From Reyranella massiliensis 521 (GTDB lineage Bacteria > Pseudomonadota > Alphaproteobacteria > Reyranellales > Reyranellaceae): a stretch of 64,000 bases of DNA. Below are positions 42,232 to 53,599 of the stretch, in pieces. The stretch spans positions 1-64,000 of the forward strand of contig CAMARK010000005.1 in NCBI GenBank assembly GCA_945860205.1, given 5' to 3'. Within the stretch, counting starts at the first letter, position 1, and the number at the start of each line of letters is the position of its first letter. Both the position numbers and the translations under genes were made by a program. Below the pieces are notes generated by a model. That model saw only the letters and a list, made by a program, of their open reading frames with translations, was not told the origin of the DNA and ran no database searches.

Positions 42232-44339
42232 CCGCGCCTGTGCTGCCTGCAAGCCTGGTCGAGAACCCGCGTCTCGATCGCTGGATAAAGTTCGAGTCGG
42301 ACCGCACGGTGCGGATTGCCACCGGCAAGGTCGAGATGGGCCAAGGCATCGTCACCGCCATCGGCCAGATCGCGGCCGAGGAACTCGACGTGCCGCTCGA
42401 TCGCGTCGCCGTGTTGTCCGGCAACACCACGTACGGCCCTGACGAGCTCTATACGACCTCGTCTCTGTCGGTCGATGTGTCGGGCGGCTCGGTGCGGCTG
42501 GTCTGTGCCGAGGTCCGCGCCAAGGCACTCGACCGCGCCGCGCTCCGCCTCAACTGCAGCCGAGACGAACTGTCGGTGGTCGATGGAAAATTCCTGCAGA
42601 ACGGCGCGGCGACGGGCCAGGATTACTGGACGGTCGCGGCCGAGATCGACCTCACGCAGGCGGTCACCGGCACGGCGCCGGCCAAGCAGGTCGCGTCCTA
42701 CAAGGTGGTGGGCCAAAGCGTGCCGCGCGTCGACCTGCCGGCAAAGATGAGCGGCGCCGCCTTCGTGCACGACGTCCTGCCGCCCGATGTCCTGCATGCG
42801 CGCACGCTGCGCCAGCCCAACCGCGGCGCCACCCTGGCGTCGCTCGACGAGGCCGCCATTCGGAAAGCTGCAAAGGGCGAGCTGCAGATCGTGCGCGAGG
42901 TCAATTTCGTGGCATTCGTCAGCCCGGTGGAGGGCGTGGCCCAGGCCGCAGCGGTCGCAGCACCGTTGCATGCCAAATGGAACAACCTGCGGCAGCTCGT
43001 GCGCGAGCAGCAGGAAGCCGCCTGGCTGAAAGGTCGGCCGAGCGACGACCGGCACATCGGCGCGCCACCTTCCGCGACGTCGCCCGGGAATCTGGTGCAG
43101 GCGACTTTCTCGCGGCCCTACATCGCGCATGCCTCGCTGGCGCCGTCCTGTGCGCTGGCCGAGTTCCGCGACGGCCATCTCACGGTGCGCTCGCACGGGC
43201 AGGGCATGCATCCGTTGCGGAAGAACCTGGCCGACGTGCTCGGTCTGCCGATCGAGTCCATCACCGCGCAGCATCTGCATGGCGCGGGCTGCTACGGCCA
43301 CAATGGCGCCGACGATGCCGCCCTCGACGCGGCGCTTGTCGCCATGCGCCTGCCCGGCAAGTGCATCCGCCTGATGTGGCGGCGCGAGGAGGAGTTCGGT
43401 TTCGAGCCGGTGGGTCCCGCCATGCTGGTGACGCTCCACGTCGATCTCGACGCGCGCGGCCGGCCGGCCGATTGGACGACCGAGATCTGGAGCCCGACGC
43501 ATGTCCAGCGCCCGGGCGCCGGCACCGGCTTTCTGCTGGCTGCCGAAGCGCTGGCAAATCCGCCGCCCGAAGTGGCGCCGTTCGATCCGACCGAGCAGCG
43601 CGGCGGCGGCGGCACGCGCAATGCGGTGCCGCTCTACGACGTGCCGGCGCATCGCATCGTGCATCACCTGGTGATGCGGCCGCCGGTCCGCACCTCGGCG
43701 CTGCGCGGTCTGGGCGCGCTGCCTAATGTCTATGCCATCGAATCGATGATCGACGATCTGGCGGCGCGCATGGGTGAAGATCCCGTGGCCTACCGTCTGT
43801 CGATCCTTTCCGAGTCGCGCGCCCGGCGCCTGGTCGAGCTGGTGGCCGAGCGGGCTGGCTGGGAGTCGCGCGGGGCGGGCGGTGCCGGCAAGGGGCTTGG
43901 CATCGGCTTCGCCCGCTACAAGAACCGTGCTGCTTACGCCGCCGTGGTCGCCGCCGTCACCGTCGAGGAGACCGTGCGCGTCGATCGCATCTGGTGCGTG
44001 GCCGATGCCGGCCTGGTGGTGAACCCCGACGGTGCGCGCAACCAGCTCGAGGGCGGCATCGTCCAGGCGGTGAGCTGGACGCTCAAGGAACAAGTCCGTC
44101 TCGACGACCAGGGCATCGCGTCGCGCGACTGGGACAGCTATCCCATCCTGCGCTTCAGTGAGATCCCTGAGATGCAGGTCGAGTTCGTCGAGGCCAACGG
44201 CAACCCTGCCCTGGGTGTCGGCGAATGCACGGTGGGCCCGACCGCGGCCGCCATCGGCAACGCCGTCCATCATGCGCTCGGCGTCCGCCTCCGCGACATG
44301 CCACTCACGCGCGAACGGATCCTGGCGGCGCTGGCCTGA
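42228..44339 (+). CDS. Molybdopterin-binding large subunit, xanthine dehydrogenase/isoquinoline oxidoreductase family
   Basis: A 703-residue molybdenum hydroxylase catalytic subunit. MGQGIVTAIGQIAAEELDVPLDRV is typical of the family. SVPRVDLPAKMSGAAFVHDV leads the middle domain, HGQGMHPLRKNLADVLGLP and GAGCYGHNGADDAALDA follow, and the C-terminal GVGECTVGPTAAAIGNAVHHALG carries the catalytic Glu. It resembles single-chain IorB/NicB-like subunits and hydroxylates an N-heterocycle or aldehyde. It is co-translated with the 2Fe-2S subunit. Confidence 0.86.
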   Translation: MTAPVLPASLVENPRLDRWIKFESDRTVRIATGKVEMGQGIVTAIGQIAAEELDVPLDRVAVLSGNTTYGPDELYTTSSLSVDVSGGSVRLVCAEVRAKALDRAALRLNCSRDELSVVDGKFLQNGAATGQDYWTVAAEIDLTQAVTGTAPAKQVASYKVVGQSVPRVDLPAKMSGAAFVHDVLPPDVLHARTLRQPNRGATLASLDEAAIRKAAKGELQIVREVNFVAFVSPVEGVAQAAAVAAPLHAKWNNLRQLVREQQEAAWLKGRPSDDRHIGAPPSATSPGNLVQATFSRPYIAHASLAPSCALAEFRDGHLTVRSHGQGMHPLRKNLADVLGLPIESITAQHLHGAGCYGHNGADDAALDAALVAMRLPGKCIRLMWRREEEFGFEPVGPAMLVTLHVDLDARGRPADWTTEIWSPTHVQRPGAGTGFLLAAEALANPPPEVAPFDPTEQRGGGGTRNAVPLYDVPAHRIVHHLVMRPPVRTSALRGLGALPNVYAIESMIDDLAARMGEDPVAYRLSILSESRARRLVELVAERAGWESRGAGGAGKGLGIGFARYKNRAAYAAVVAAVTVEETVRVDRIWCVADAGLVVNPDGARNQLEGGIVQAVSWTLKEQVRLDDQGIASRDWDSYPILRFSEIPEMQVEFVEANGNPALGVGECTVGPTAAAIGNAVHHALGVRLRDMPLTRERILAALA

Positions 44340-44370
44340 GGCCGAGCCGGTTGAGGTTCGATCACAGAGT

Positions 44371-44476
44371 CCCTCATGCTGAGGAGCCGCGCATCGCGTG
44401 GCGTCTCGAAGCATGGGCCACAGCACTGGTGGCTCCACCCTTCGAGACGGCGCTACGCGCCTCCTCAAGGTGAGGT
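44371..44476. repeat. Intergenic palindromic repeat (REP/BIME-like)
   Basis: Between the molybdenum hydroxylase and the GST gene the sequence CCTCATGCTGAGGAG...GTCTCGAAGCATGGGCCA is followed, after a short centre, by its imperfect complement TGGCTCCACCCTTCGAGAC...CTCCTCAAGGTGAGG. Dispersed palindromes with the CTCATNCTGAGGAG / GTCTCGAAG core are well known between genes in Bradyrhizobium-, Afipia- and Reyranella-type genomes. It may act as a bidirectional terminator between the convergent genes. Confidence 0.7.
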
Positions 44477-44503
44477 GAATTTGTGTCTCTTCCTGTAGTG
44501 AGG

Positions 44504-45154
44504 CTACGCTGGCTCCTTGTCGCGCGCTTCCCACATCTTCTTGAACGCCGGCCGCGCCTGGCAGGCCGCGAGCCAGGCTTTTACGCGCGGGGCCGCGTCG
44601 AACAGCTCCGGCGCTGCCTGCGCGTAGCGCATGATCTCGGCCACGTTGATGTCGGCCACGGTAAAGCGGCCGCCGACCAGGAAGCCGGTCTTGGCGAGCG
44701 CACCGTCGAGCACGGCGAAGGGTGCCTTCAGCGCCTCGATGGCGGCATCGGCCATATCCTTGGAGACCGCCGGATTGCCGGAGCGGTTGTAGAGGATGTT
44801 GAGCGCATGGGTCTCGACCTCGGTCGCCGCCCACAGCGCCCACATGCCCATCTCGCCATCCTCGGCGACGTTGGCCGGGGCAAGGGGGCCGCCGTGCTTC
44901 TTCGCCAGGTAGAGGTTGATGGCCAGCGACTCGTGCAGCACCAGCCCGTCATCGTCGATCGAGGGGACGTGGCCGTTGGGGTTCACCTTCATGAACGCGG
45001 CCGAGCGGGTGTGGAGCGGCGCATCGGCGGCCTTGGCGTCGGGCAGGCGGTAGTGCTGGATCACCGGCACGTGCTTGAACGGCAGGCCGAGTTCGTTGGC
45101 CAGCCAGATGTTGCGCGAGGCGCGGGAACGGTAGACGCCATAAATGGTAAGCAT
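44504..45154 (-). CDS. Glutathione S-transferase family protein
   Basis: A 216-residue GST. The N-terminal thioredoxin-like domain starts MLTIYGVYRSRASRNIWLANELGLPF, with a Ser/Arg-rich catalytic loop. MKVNPNGHVPSIDDDGLVLHESLAINLYLAKKHG is the glutathione-binding part (VP...ES). The helical C-domain contains FLVGGRFTVADINVAEIMRYA. It resembles bacterial beta/theta-like GSTs. ATG 45154 is preceded by a 10-bp direct repeat (45161-45180). Confidence 0.86.
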   Translation of the reverse strand: MLTIYGVYRSRASRNIWLANELGLPFKHVPVIQHYRLPDAKAADAPLHTRSAAFMKVNPNGHVPSIDDDGLVLHESLAINLYLAKKHGGPLAPANVAEDGEMGMWALWAATEVETHALNILYNRSGNPAVSKDMADAAIEALKAPFAVLDGALAKTGFLVGGRFTVADINVAEIMRYAQAAPELFDAAPRVKAWLAACQARPAFKKMWEARDKEPA

Positions 45155-45388
45155 TGACTTTCCTATTGTATCCTATTAATGTCCTGTCTCGAAACGTGCA
45201 GGTCGTTCATAAGGCTTTGCGTGCCGGGAGCACAGGTCGTTAGAGGGAGGTAACGGGGGAAAAGGAGTTTTGTTTTTTCGACATCCGGTGACTCCCCGAC
45301 AGCACCGCTTGAAGGGCGAAAAACACGGTGTATCAAGGCATTGAAGGCGCTAACGTGACTCCCTGACCGACGTCGCCGGAGATGACTC
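45155..45388. other. 234-bp intergenic region with AT-rich patches and a short direct repeat
   Basis: TCCTATTGTA at 45161-45170 is followed directly by TCCTATTAAT (45171-45180), sharing TCCTATT. The region also contains the AT-rich run AAAAGGAGTTTTGTTTTTTC around 45255-45275, unlike its GC-rich surroundings. It separates divergent GST and cupin genes and so must hold both promoters. I see no supported coding sequence in it. Confidence 0.5.
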
Positions 45389-45742
45389 ATGAAAGCGGAG
45401 AGAAAGCTCGAAGCCGTCAAGGACGCCAGCCATCTCTACGAGGTCGAGCGGCGGGCGCGCCACGCCGAACGGCCCGGCTTCCGGATCAGCGAGCTGCAAC
45501 TCTCGCCCACCCAGACGGTGCCGTGGCACTTCCACACCAACATCAGTGACACGGTCTACGTGCTGGAGGGGCAAATGCGGCTCTTCCTGCAGAACCCCAA
45601 GCAGGACGTGCGGCTGGGCGTTGGCGACAGCTTCGTGGCCGTGGCTGGCCGGCCGCATCTGGTGACGAATGCCGGCGCGACGTCGCTCACTTTCCTGATC
45701 CTGCAGGGTGTCGGCGAGTACGACTACGTGCCCTTGGTTTAG
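45389..45742 (+). CDS. Cupin domain protein
   Basis: A 117-residue single-domain cupin. RISELQLSPTQTVPWHFHTNISDTVYVLEGQMRLFL is motif 1 with the HxH metal pair, and GVGDSFVAVAGRPHLVTNAG is motif 2. It is probably a small metal-binding enzyme or sensor of unknown substrate. It faces the GST gene across the 234-bp gap and is convergent with the acyl-CoA synthetase. Confidence 0.83.
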   Translation: MKAERKLEAVKDASHLYEVERRARHAERPGFRISELQLSPTQTVPWHFHTNISDTVYVLEGQMRLFLQNPKQDVRLGVGDSFVAVAGRPHLVTNAGATSLTFLILQGVGEYDYVPLV

Positions 45743-45753
45743 GGGCCGCTGGT

Positions 45754-47268
<1,515 letters not shown>

Positions 47269-47378
47269 ATCGAAGCTCTTTCTGCACGGTGCGGGCGGGG
47301 GCAGGTGGGGGCAGGCGGGGAAGATGCTAGGGGCTCGCTCGGTCGCGCGGCAAGGGAGTTCGTGCTAGAGAAAGCGCC

Positions 47379-48614
47379 ATGAACGATATGACCCCGCCGG
47401 TGCAGGATCGTGCGCCGCCTGCCTTTAATCCGCTCGATCCCGCTTTCATCGCCGATCCCTATCCCTTCTATCGCGCGCTTCGCGAGACCGCGCCGGTGTT
47501 CAAGACGCCGCAGGGTTTCTGGCTGCTCACCCGCTACGAGGACGTGGCCTTCGCAACGCGCGACCGTCGCTTCGGCAAGGACTTCGCGGCCAACATGGAG
47601 CGGCGCTACGGCAGCGACGTTATGAAAGAGCCGGCCATCGCCAGCCTCTCCAACACCATGCTGGTGCAGGACCCGCCCGACCATACGCGGTTGCGCGGCC
47701 TCGTCACCAAGGCCTTCACCGCCCGTCGCGTGGCCGACATGCGCCCGCGCATCCGGGCGCTGGTCGACGAGCAGCTCGATCGCGTGGCCGACAAGGGCGA
47801 GATGGATGTGATGCGCGACCTCGCGCACCGCCTGCCGGTGATCGTGATCTGCGACATGCTGGGCATCCCCGAGGCGCACCGCGCGCCGTTCCTGGCCGGC
47901 AGCAACGTCAATGGCCGCATCCTCGAGCCGGTGCCGATGACCCGGGCCGAACTCGACCAGGCCAACATGAACACCAAGATGGCCGGGGTCTATTTCAACC
48001 AGCTCTGCGAGCTGCGCCGCCGCGAGCCACAGGACGATCTCACGACCGAACTGGTGAAGGCCGAGGAAGCCGGCGACAAGCTCACCTCCGCCGAACTTGA
48101 GGCCAACATCGGTCTGCTGTTCGGGGCCGGCCACGAAACCACCACCAACCTGATCGGCAACGGCCTGCTGGCGCTGCACCGCCAGCCCGGGCAGTGGGAG
48201 CGGCTGAAGGCCGATCCGTCGCTAATCGCCAACGCCATCGACGAGCTGTTGCGCTTCGACTCCTCGGTGCAGATCACCGGCCGGGTCACCAACACCGAGG
48301 TCGAAGTCGGCGGCGTGACGCTGCCGGCCAGTGAAAGCATCGTGATGCTGCTGGGGGCTGCCAACCGCGATCCCGCGCAATATGCCGATCCCGACAAGCT
48401 CGACGTTGGTCGCCAGAACATCCGTCCGCTGTCGTTCGGTGGCGGCATCCATCACTGCCTCGGCGCCCAGCTTGCGCGCCTGGAAGCCGAGCTGGTCTTC
48501 ACCGCGCTGGTCGAGCGCCTGCCCAACCTGAAACTCCCGGAGAAGGACGCACCGGCCTGGCGGCGAAGCTTTACGCTGCGTGGCCTCAGCAAGCTGCCGG
48601 CGGTGTGGCACTAG
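47379..48614 (+). CDS. Cytochrome P450
   Basis: A 411-residue P450. The I-helix is LLFGAGHETTTNLIGNG, with the acidic-Thr oxygen-activation pair. The K-helix ExxR is in DELLRFDSS and the heme-binding loop is FGGGIHHCLGAQLARLE, with the axial Cys. The size and N-terminus fit soluble bacterial P450s of the CYP107/CYP152-adjacent type. Substrate unknown. The PP2C gene starts two bases after its stop. Confidence 0.9.
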   Translation: MNDMTPPVQDRAPPAFNPLDPAFIADPYPFYRALRETAPVFKTPQGFWLLTRYEDVAFATRDRRFGKDFAANMERRYGSDVMKEPAIASLSNTMLVQDPPDHTRLRGLVTKAFTARRVADMRPRIRALVDEQLDRVADKGEMDVMRDLAHRLPVIVICDMLGIPEAHRAPFLAGSNVNGRILEPVPMTRAELDQANMNTKMAGVYFNQLCELRRREPQDDLTTELVKAEEAGDKLTSAELEANIGLLFGAGHETTTNLIGNGLLALHRQPGQWERLKADPSLIANAIDELLRFDSSVQITGRVTNTEVEVGGVTLPASESIVMLLGAANRDPAQYADPDKLDVGRQNIRPLSFGGGIHHCLGAQLARLEAELVFTALVERLPNLKLPEKDAPAWRRSFTLRGLSKLPAVWH

Positions 48615-48616
48615 GC

Positions 48617-49320
<704 letters not shown>

Positions 49321-49324
<4 letters not shown>

Positions 49325-50322
49325 GCAAGAGTGCAGTCGTCATCGAGGTCACACGCGGTCCCGTGGTCGAAAGCCGGCACGAGGGCATTGCCGCCGTCGT
49401 GAAGGCTGACGGCACGGTCGTGGCGTCATGGGGCGACATCGACGCACCCATCCTGCCGCGCTCGGCCAACAAGCCGATCCAGGCCATGGCCTTTGTCGAA
49501 AGTGGCGCGGTCGAGCGCTTTGGGCTCGGCGACGAGCACATCGCGCTGTCCTGCGCCTCGCACAACGGCGAGCCGCGGCACGTCGAGACGGTGCGCGCCT
49601 GGCTGAAGAAGGTTGGGCTCGTCGAGGCCGACCTCGAATGCGGCACGCACGCGCCGCGCCTGCCGGCAACGCTCGAGGCGCTGGTGCGTGAAGGCGCCGT
49701 GCCGACGGCAGCCTTCAACAACTGCTCGGGCAAGCACAGCGGCTTCCTGACGACCGCCGTTCAATACGGCGAGCCGACCAAGGGTTACATCGGCTACGAC
49801 CATCCGGTGCAGCGCCGCCTGCGCGATGTCATGAGCGACCTCTGCGGCGCCGACGCCCATGCCTTCCCGCACGGCACCGACGGTTGCGGCATCCCCACGC
49901 TCGCCACGCCGCTCAAAAGCCTGGCGCGGGCGATGGCCAGCATGGCCGATCCGTCGCGCCTCTCGAACAAGCATGCCGAGGCGGCCACCCGCATCCGGGC
50001 CGCGATGAACGCCGAGCCTTTCATGGTCGCGGGCAGCGGGCGGTTCTGCACCCGAATCAACGGCGCGATGCCGGGTGTGGCGCAGGTCAAGACCGGGGCG
50101 GAGGGCGTGTTCTGCGGCATGCTGCCGACTCTCGGGTTGGGCGTGGCGATCAAGATGTGGGACGGTGCCGGCCGCGCGTCCGAAGTCGCGATGGCGACGC
50201 TGCTCGATCATCTGGGTGTGTTGCCGGCCGACCAGCGCGAAGAGATCGTCCATCCCGCCATCAAGAACGTCGTCGGCCTGCTGGTCGGCGAGATGAGGCC
50301 AGCGAAGAGCTGGCTCGGCTGA
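49321..50322 (+). CDS. Asparaginase (L-asparaginase II/AnsA-like family)
   Basis: A 333-residue enzyme of the ReAV-type (Rhizobium etli) asparaginase family. The N-terminus is VVIEVTRGPVVESRHEG and the active-site blocks are LPRSANKPIQAMAF, ALSCASHNGEPRHVETV, FNNCSGKHSGFLT (with Ser-Lys) and AFPHGTDGCGIPTLATPL. This family hydrolyses L-asparagine and differs from the E. coli type II fold. The GTG start at 49321 overlaps the phosphatase stop. The methyltransferase gene follows 7 bases later. Confidence 0.88.
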
Positions 50323-50329
50323 GCGCGGC

Positions 50330-51590
50330 GTGACCGTCACGCTCAACATCCTCGAGATCGGCGCTCGCGGCGACGGGGTCGCGCAGGAAGACGGGCAACG
50401 CTACTTCGTGCCCTTCACCTTGCCGGGCGAGATCGTCGAGGCCGAGCCGCGCGACAGGCGGGGCGAAGGCATCGTGGCCGACCTAGCGGAAATACTCGCC
50501 CCATCGCGCCATCGCGAGCCTGCTCCCTGCAAGCACTTCGGCATCTGCGGCGGCTGCGCGCTCCAGCATTGGCGGCGGGACATTTACGCCGGCTGGAAGA
50601 ACGAGCTGATCGCACGGGCGCTGGAGCAGCGCGGCGTCGCGGCGCCTTCATTCGAACCCGCGCTCGCCGGCCTGCCGAACGAGCGCCGCCGGGCGGACTT
50701 CGTCGTGCGCCGGCAGGGCCGGAAGGCGCTTGCGGGCTTCCACGAGCGCGCCAGCCAGCAAGTGGTCGATGTCGAGGAGTGCTTCGTCGTCACGCCGAAG
50801 CTGGTCGCCATATTGCCGCCGTTGCGCGCGGTGCTGGCCGGCATCCTGCCCGAGGGTGGATCGGCCGACGCGATCGTGAACGACACCGATGCCGGCCTCG
50901 ATGTGTTGGTGCGGCCGCACAAGCGGTTCACTCTGTCGCTGGAGGCCAACCAGAAGCTCGTGGCATTCGCCGAGAGCGCCGATCTCGCCCGCCTGAGCTG
51001 GGGCGATCGCGCGACGGCGGAGCCGCTGGTCACGCGCCGCTCGCCGCGTCTCACCTTTGGCGACGTGGCGCTGGAGCCGCCCCCGGGCGCCTTCCTGCAG
51101 GCGACGCGTCGCTCCGAACAGGCGATGCGTGACGCGGTGGCGGTGTGGCTCGGCGAGGCGAAACGCGTGGCGGACCTGTTTGCAGGAATGGGAACCCTGA
51201 CGGCCGGCCGTCCGTGGCGGGCGACGCTCTATGAAAGCGACAAACCCTCGATCGCGGCGGTCGAAGCAGCAGGCCGACGTCTCGGCAGCGGGAAACTGAC
51301 GGCGGTGCATCGCGACCTGTTCCGCAATCCGCTGATGGCCGCGGAACTCAACGCCTTCGATGCCGCCGTGCTCGATCCGCCGCGCGCCGGCGCCATGGCG
51401 CAGACGGCCGAGCTTGCGAAGTCGAAGGTGGCGCGGATCGTCTACGGCTCCTGCGATCCCGGCAGCTTTGCCCGCGACGCGCGGGTTCTGCAGGACGGCG
51501 GGTACCGGCTGGAGAAACTGTTGCCGATCGATCAGTTCCTGTGGTCGCCGCATGTCGAGTTGATTGCGCTGTTTGCCCGCGCGCCGTTAA
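50330..51590 (+). CDS. TrmA/RlmD-type 23S rRNA or tRNA uracil-C5 methyltransferase, missing its expected stop
   Basis: A class I SAM-dependent RNA methyltransferase. An [4Fe-4S] cluster motif PCKHFGICGGCALQHW lies near residue 65 and the SAM motif VADLFAGMGTLT near residue 280. AAVLDPPRAGAM is motif IV, and YGSCDPGSFARDARVL carries the catalytic Cys. The enzyme domain ends normally at about codon 419 (HVELIALFARAP). No stop follows in frame there: a TAA at 51588-51590 is in the +1 frame, and the actual frame reads on to a stop at 52387 through the whole downstream SDR gene out of register. This looks like a one-base insertion at the 3' end. The end given here marks the expected end of the enzyme, not an in-frame stop. 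Confidence 0.72.
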
Positions 51591-51623
51591 GCTCGACCAA
51601 GAAGCGAATTCGGGAGAGTGCAA

Positions 51624-52391
51624 ATGATGTTCGACCTCAAGGGCAAAGTCGCCGTGGTGACTGGCGGCAGCCGCGGCATCGGCCGCTCGATCTGCGAGCA
51701 GATGGCAGCCCACGGCGCCAAGGTCGTCGTCTCCAGTCGCAAGCTGCCGGCCTGCGAGGAGGTTGTGAAGGGCATCAAGGCCCGGGGCGGCGAGGCGACA
51801 GCGTTCGCCGCCAGCATCTCCGAGAAGGCCCAGCTCGAAAACCTGGTCGCCGAGGCCCGCAAGGCCTATGGCCGGATCGACATCATGGTCTGCAATGCCG
51901 CGTCGAACCCTTACTTCGGCCCGCTCACCGGCCTGAAGGAAGAAGTGTTCCAGAAGATCATGATGAACAACGTCATGTCCAACCTCTGGCTGATGAACAT
52001 GGTCGGACCGGAGATGGCGGAGCGCAAGGACGGCGTCTTCATCGTCGTGTCGTCGATCGGCGCGCTGGTGGGCTCGGCCCATATCGCGGCCTACAACATG
52101 TCGAAGGCGGCCGACCTCTCGCTGGTGAAGTCGCTGGCCATGGAGTGGGGCAAGCACAACATCCGCGTCAACGCCATCGCGCCCGGCCTGATCCAGACCG
52201 ACTTCGCCAAGGCGCTGTGGGACAATCCGCAGATCCGTGCTGCCCAGGAGAACAAGGCGGCGCTGAAGCGCATCGGCCAGCCCGACGATATCGGCGGCGT
52301 GGCGGTGTTCCTGGCCTCCAAGGCCGGCGCCTTCGTCTGCGGTCAGTGCATCATCGCCGACGGCGGCGTGATCGGCGCGGGAGCTGAATAG
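51624..52391 (+). CDS. SDR family oxidoreductase
   Basis: A 255-residue short-chain dehydrogenase. The cofactor motif is VAVVTGGSRGIGRSICEQ near the N-terminus, CNAASNPYF replaces the usual NNAG, and the catalytic IVVSSIGALVG-x-AYNMSKAADLSL carries Ser-Tyr-Lys (S, Y, K in place). The end FVCGQCIIADGGVIG is typical. It oxidises or reduces a hydroxyl. ATG 51624 (or 51627) follows GGGAGAG. It sits entirely inside the readthrough frame of the methyltransferase. Confidence 0.86.
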   Translation: MMFDLKGKVAVVTGGSRGIGRSICEQMAAHGAKVVVSSRKLPACEEVVKGIKARGGEATAFAASISEKAQLENLVAEARKAYGRIDIMVCNAASNPYFGPLTGLKEEVFQKIMMNNVMSNLWLMNMVGPEMAERKDGVFIVVSSIGALVGSAHIAAYNMSKAADLSLVKSLAMEWGKHNIRVNAIAPGLIQTDFAKALWDNPQIRAAQENKAALKRIGQPDDIGGVAVFLASKAGAFVCGQCIIADGGVIGAGAE

Positions 52392-52395
52392 GGCC

Positions 52396-53184
52396 TCAGG
52401 CCGCGACGTCGAGCTCGCACCACACCGGAACATGGTCGGAAGGCTCGGGCTTGCCGCGCTCGGCCTTGTCGATGCCGACGGCGGTCAGTCGGTCGGCGGC
52501 CTGCGGCGAGAGCAGCAGGTGATCGATCCTGAGACCGTTGCCCTTCTGCCAGGCGCCGGCCTGGTAGTCCCAGAAGGTGTAGCACTCGCTGTCGGCATGG
52601 AAGGCGCGCACGGCGTCGGTCAGGCCGAGGTTGAGGAGCTTGCGCAGCGCCGACCGCGACTCGGGCTGGCAGAGCGCATCGCCGGCGAAGGCCTTGGGAT
52701 CGTAGACGTCGATTTCGGTCGGGCAGACGTTGTAGTCGCCGCAGAGGGCGAACATCTCTTCCTTGGCCAGAAGCTCGCGGGCGTGGCTGAGCAGGCGTTC
52801 CATCCAGGCGAGCTTGTAGGCGAACTTCTCGGTGCCGATGGGATTGCCGTTGGGCAGGTAGATGCCGCCCACGGTCAGCGGCCCGCGCGGCGTGAACACG
52901 CGCCCCTCGACGTAGCGCGCCGGCTCGTCGTCGACATGGCCGGGCAGCGCGCGCGACGTGACATCGAACGAGTGCAATGAGAGGAGGGCGACGCCGTTGA
53001 AGCCCTTCTGGCCCACGATCGCCATCTTGTAGCCGGCGGCCTCGACCTCGAGCTTGGGGAACGTCGGCTCCTGCGCCTTGATCTCCTGCAGCACGACGAC
53101 GTCGGGCTTGGCCTGTTCCAGCCACGAGACCAGGTTTCCGGTCCGCTTGCGGACGGAATTGACGTTCCAGGTCGCGATCTTCAT
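52396..53184 (-). CDS. xthA: Exodeoxyribonuclease III
   Basis: A 262-residue AP endonuclease/3'-5' exonuclease of the ExoIII (Xth) family. MKIATWNVNSVRKR is the N-terminus, VVLQEIKAQE carries the metal-binding Glu, GIYLPNGNP and CGDYNVCPTEIDVYDP the catalytic Asn-Asp region, and RIDHLLLSP and SDHVPVWCEL the C-terminal His-Asp site. It acts in base-excision repair by cutting abasic sites. It lies next to erpA, an arrangement common in alphaproteobacteria. It is convergent with the SDR gene. Confidence 0.92.
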   Translation of the reverse strand: MKIATWNVNSVRKRTGNLVSWLEQAKPDVVVLQEIKAQEPTFPKLEVEAAGYKMAIVGQKGFNGVALLSLHSFDVTSRALPGHVDDEPARYVEGRVFTPRGPLTVGGIYLPNGNPIGTEKFAYKLAWMERLLSHARELLAKEEMFALCGDYNVCPTEIDVYDPKAFAGDALCQPESRSALRKLLNLGLTDAVRAFHADSECYTFWDYQAGAWQKGNGLRIDHLLLSPQAADRLTAVGIDKAERGKPEPSDHVPVWCELDVAA

Positions 53185-53194
53185 CGCGACCGGA

Positions 53195-53527
53195 TCACAC
53201 GCTGAAGGAGTTGCCGCAGCCGCAGGACGAGGTGGCGTTCGGGTTGTTCACCTGGAACGAGGCACCGACCATTTCCTCGACATAGTCGAGCTGGCTGCCC
53301 TTGAGCAGCTCCAGCGAGGTGCTGTCGACCAGCACGGCGGCGCCGTCGCGCTCGATCACGAGGTCGTCGTCGCTGCGGGCGTCCTCGAAGGAGAAGTTGT
53401 ACTGGAAGCCCGAGCAGCCGCCGCCCAGTACGGCCACGCGCATCATCACGGGCTTGGCTTCCTTGGAGGCCAGAAAGGCGATCCGCTTGGCGGCGCTCTG
53501 GGTCACTGAGAAGGTGGTGTCGGTCAT
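53195..53527 (-). CDS. erpA: Iron-sulfur cluster insertion protein ErpA
   Basis: A 110-residue A-type Fe-S carrier. The family motif GGGCSGFQYNFSFED carries the first conserved Cys, and the C-terminal SSCGCGNSF carries the Cys-Gly-Cys pair. It inserts [4Fe-4S] or [2Fe-2S] clusters into apoproteins. The length and motifs are exact for ErpA/IscA-type proteins. It is probably co-transcribed with xthA, which starts 10 bases after its stop. Confidence 0.93.
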   Translation of the reverse strand: MTDTTFSVTQSAAKRIAFLASKEAKPVMMRVAVLGGGCSGFQYNFSFEDARSDDDLVIERDGAAVLVDSTSLELLKGSQLDYVEEMVGASFQVNNPNATSSCGCGNSFSV

Positions 53528-53599
53528 GCCTACAAGATGTGGTTGGAAGGCCGGTTCGTCAATGCGTCTAATATCCTCAAACCCCGTGCGGACAACCCC

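Noticed and set aside
42051-44843. A 930-residue open frame on the minus strand across the molybdenum hydroxylase genes
   Set aside because: It is an Arg/His/Gln-rich antisense shadow of well-conserved coding sequence on the plus strand and matches no family.
47285-47325. G-rich quasi-repeat (GGGGGCAGG units) between the acyl-CoA synthetase and P450 genes
   Set aside because: Only about two short imperfect units; it may be part of the promoter region but shows no clear structure.
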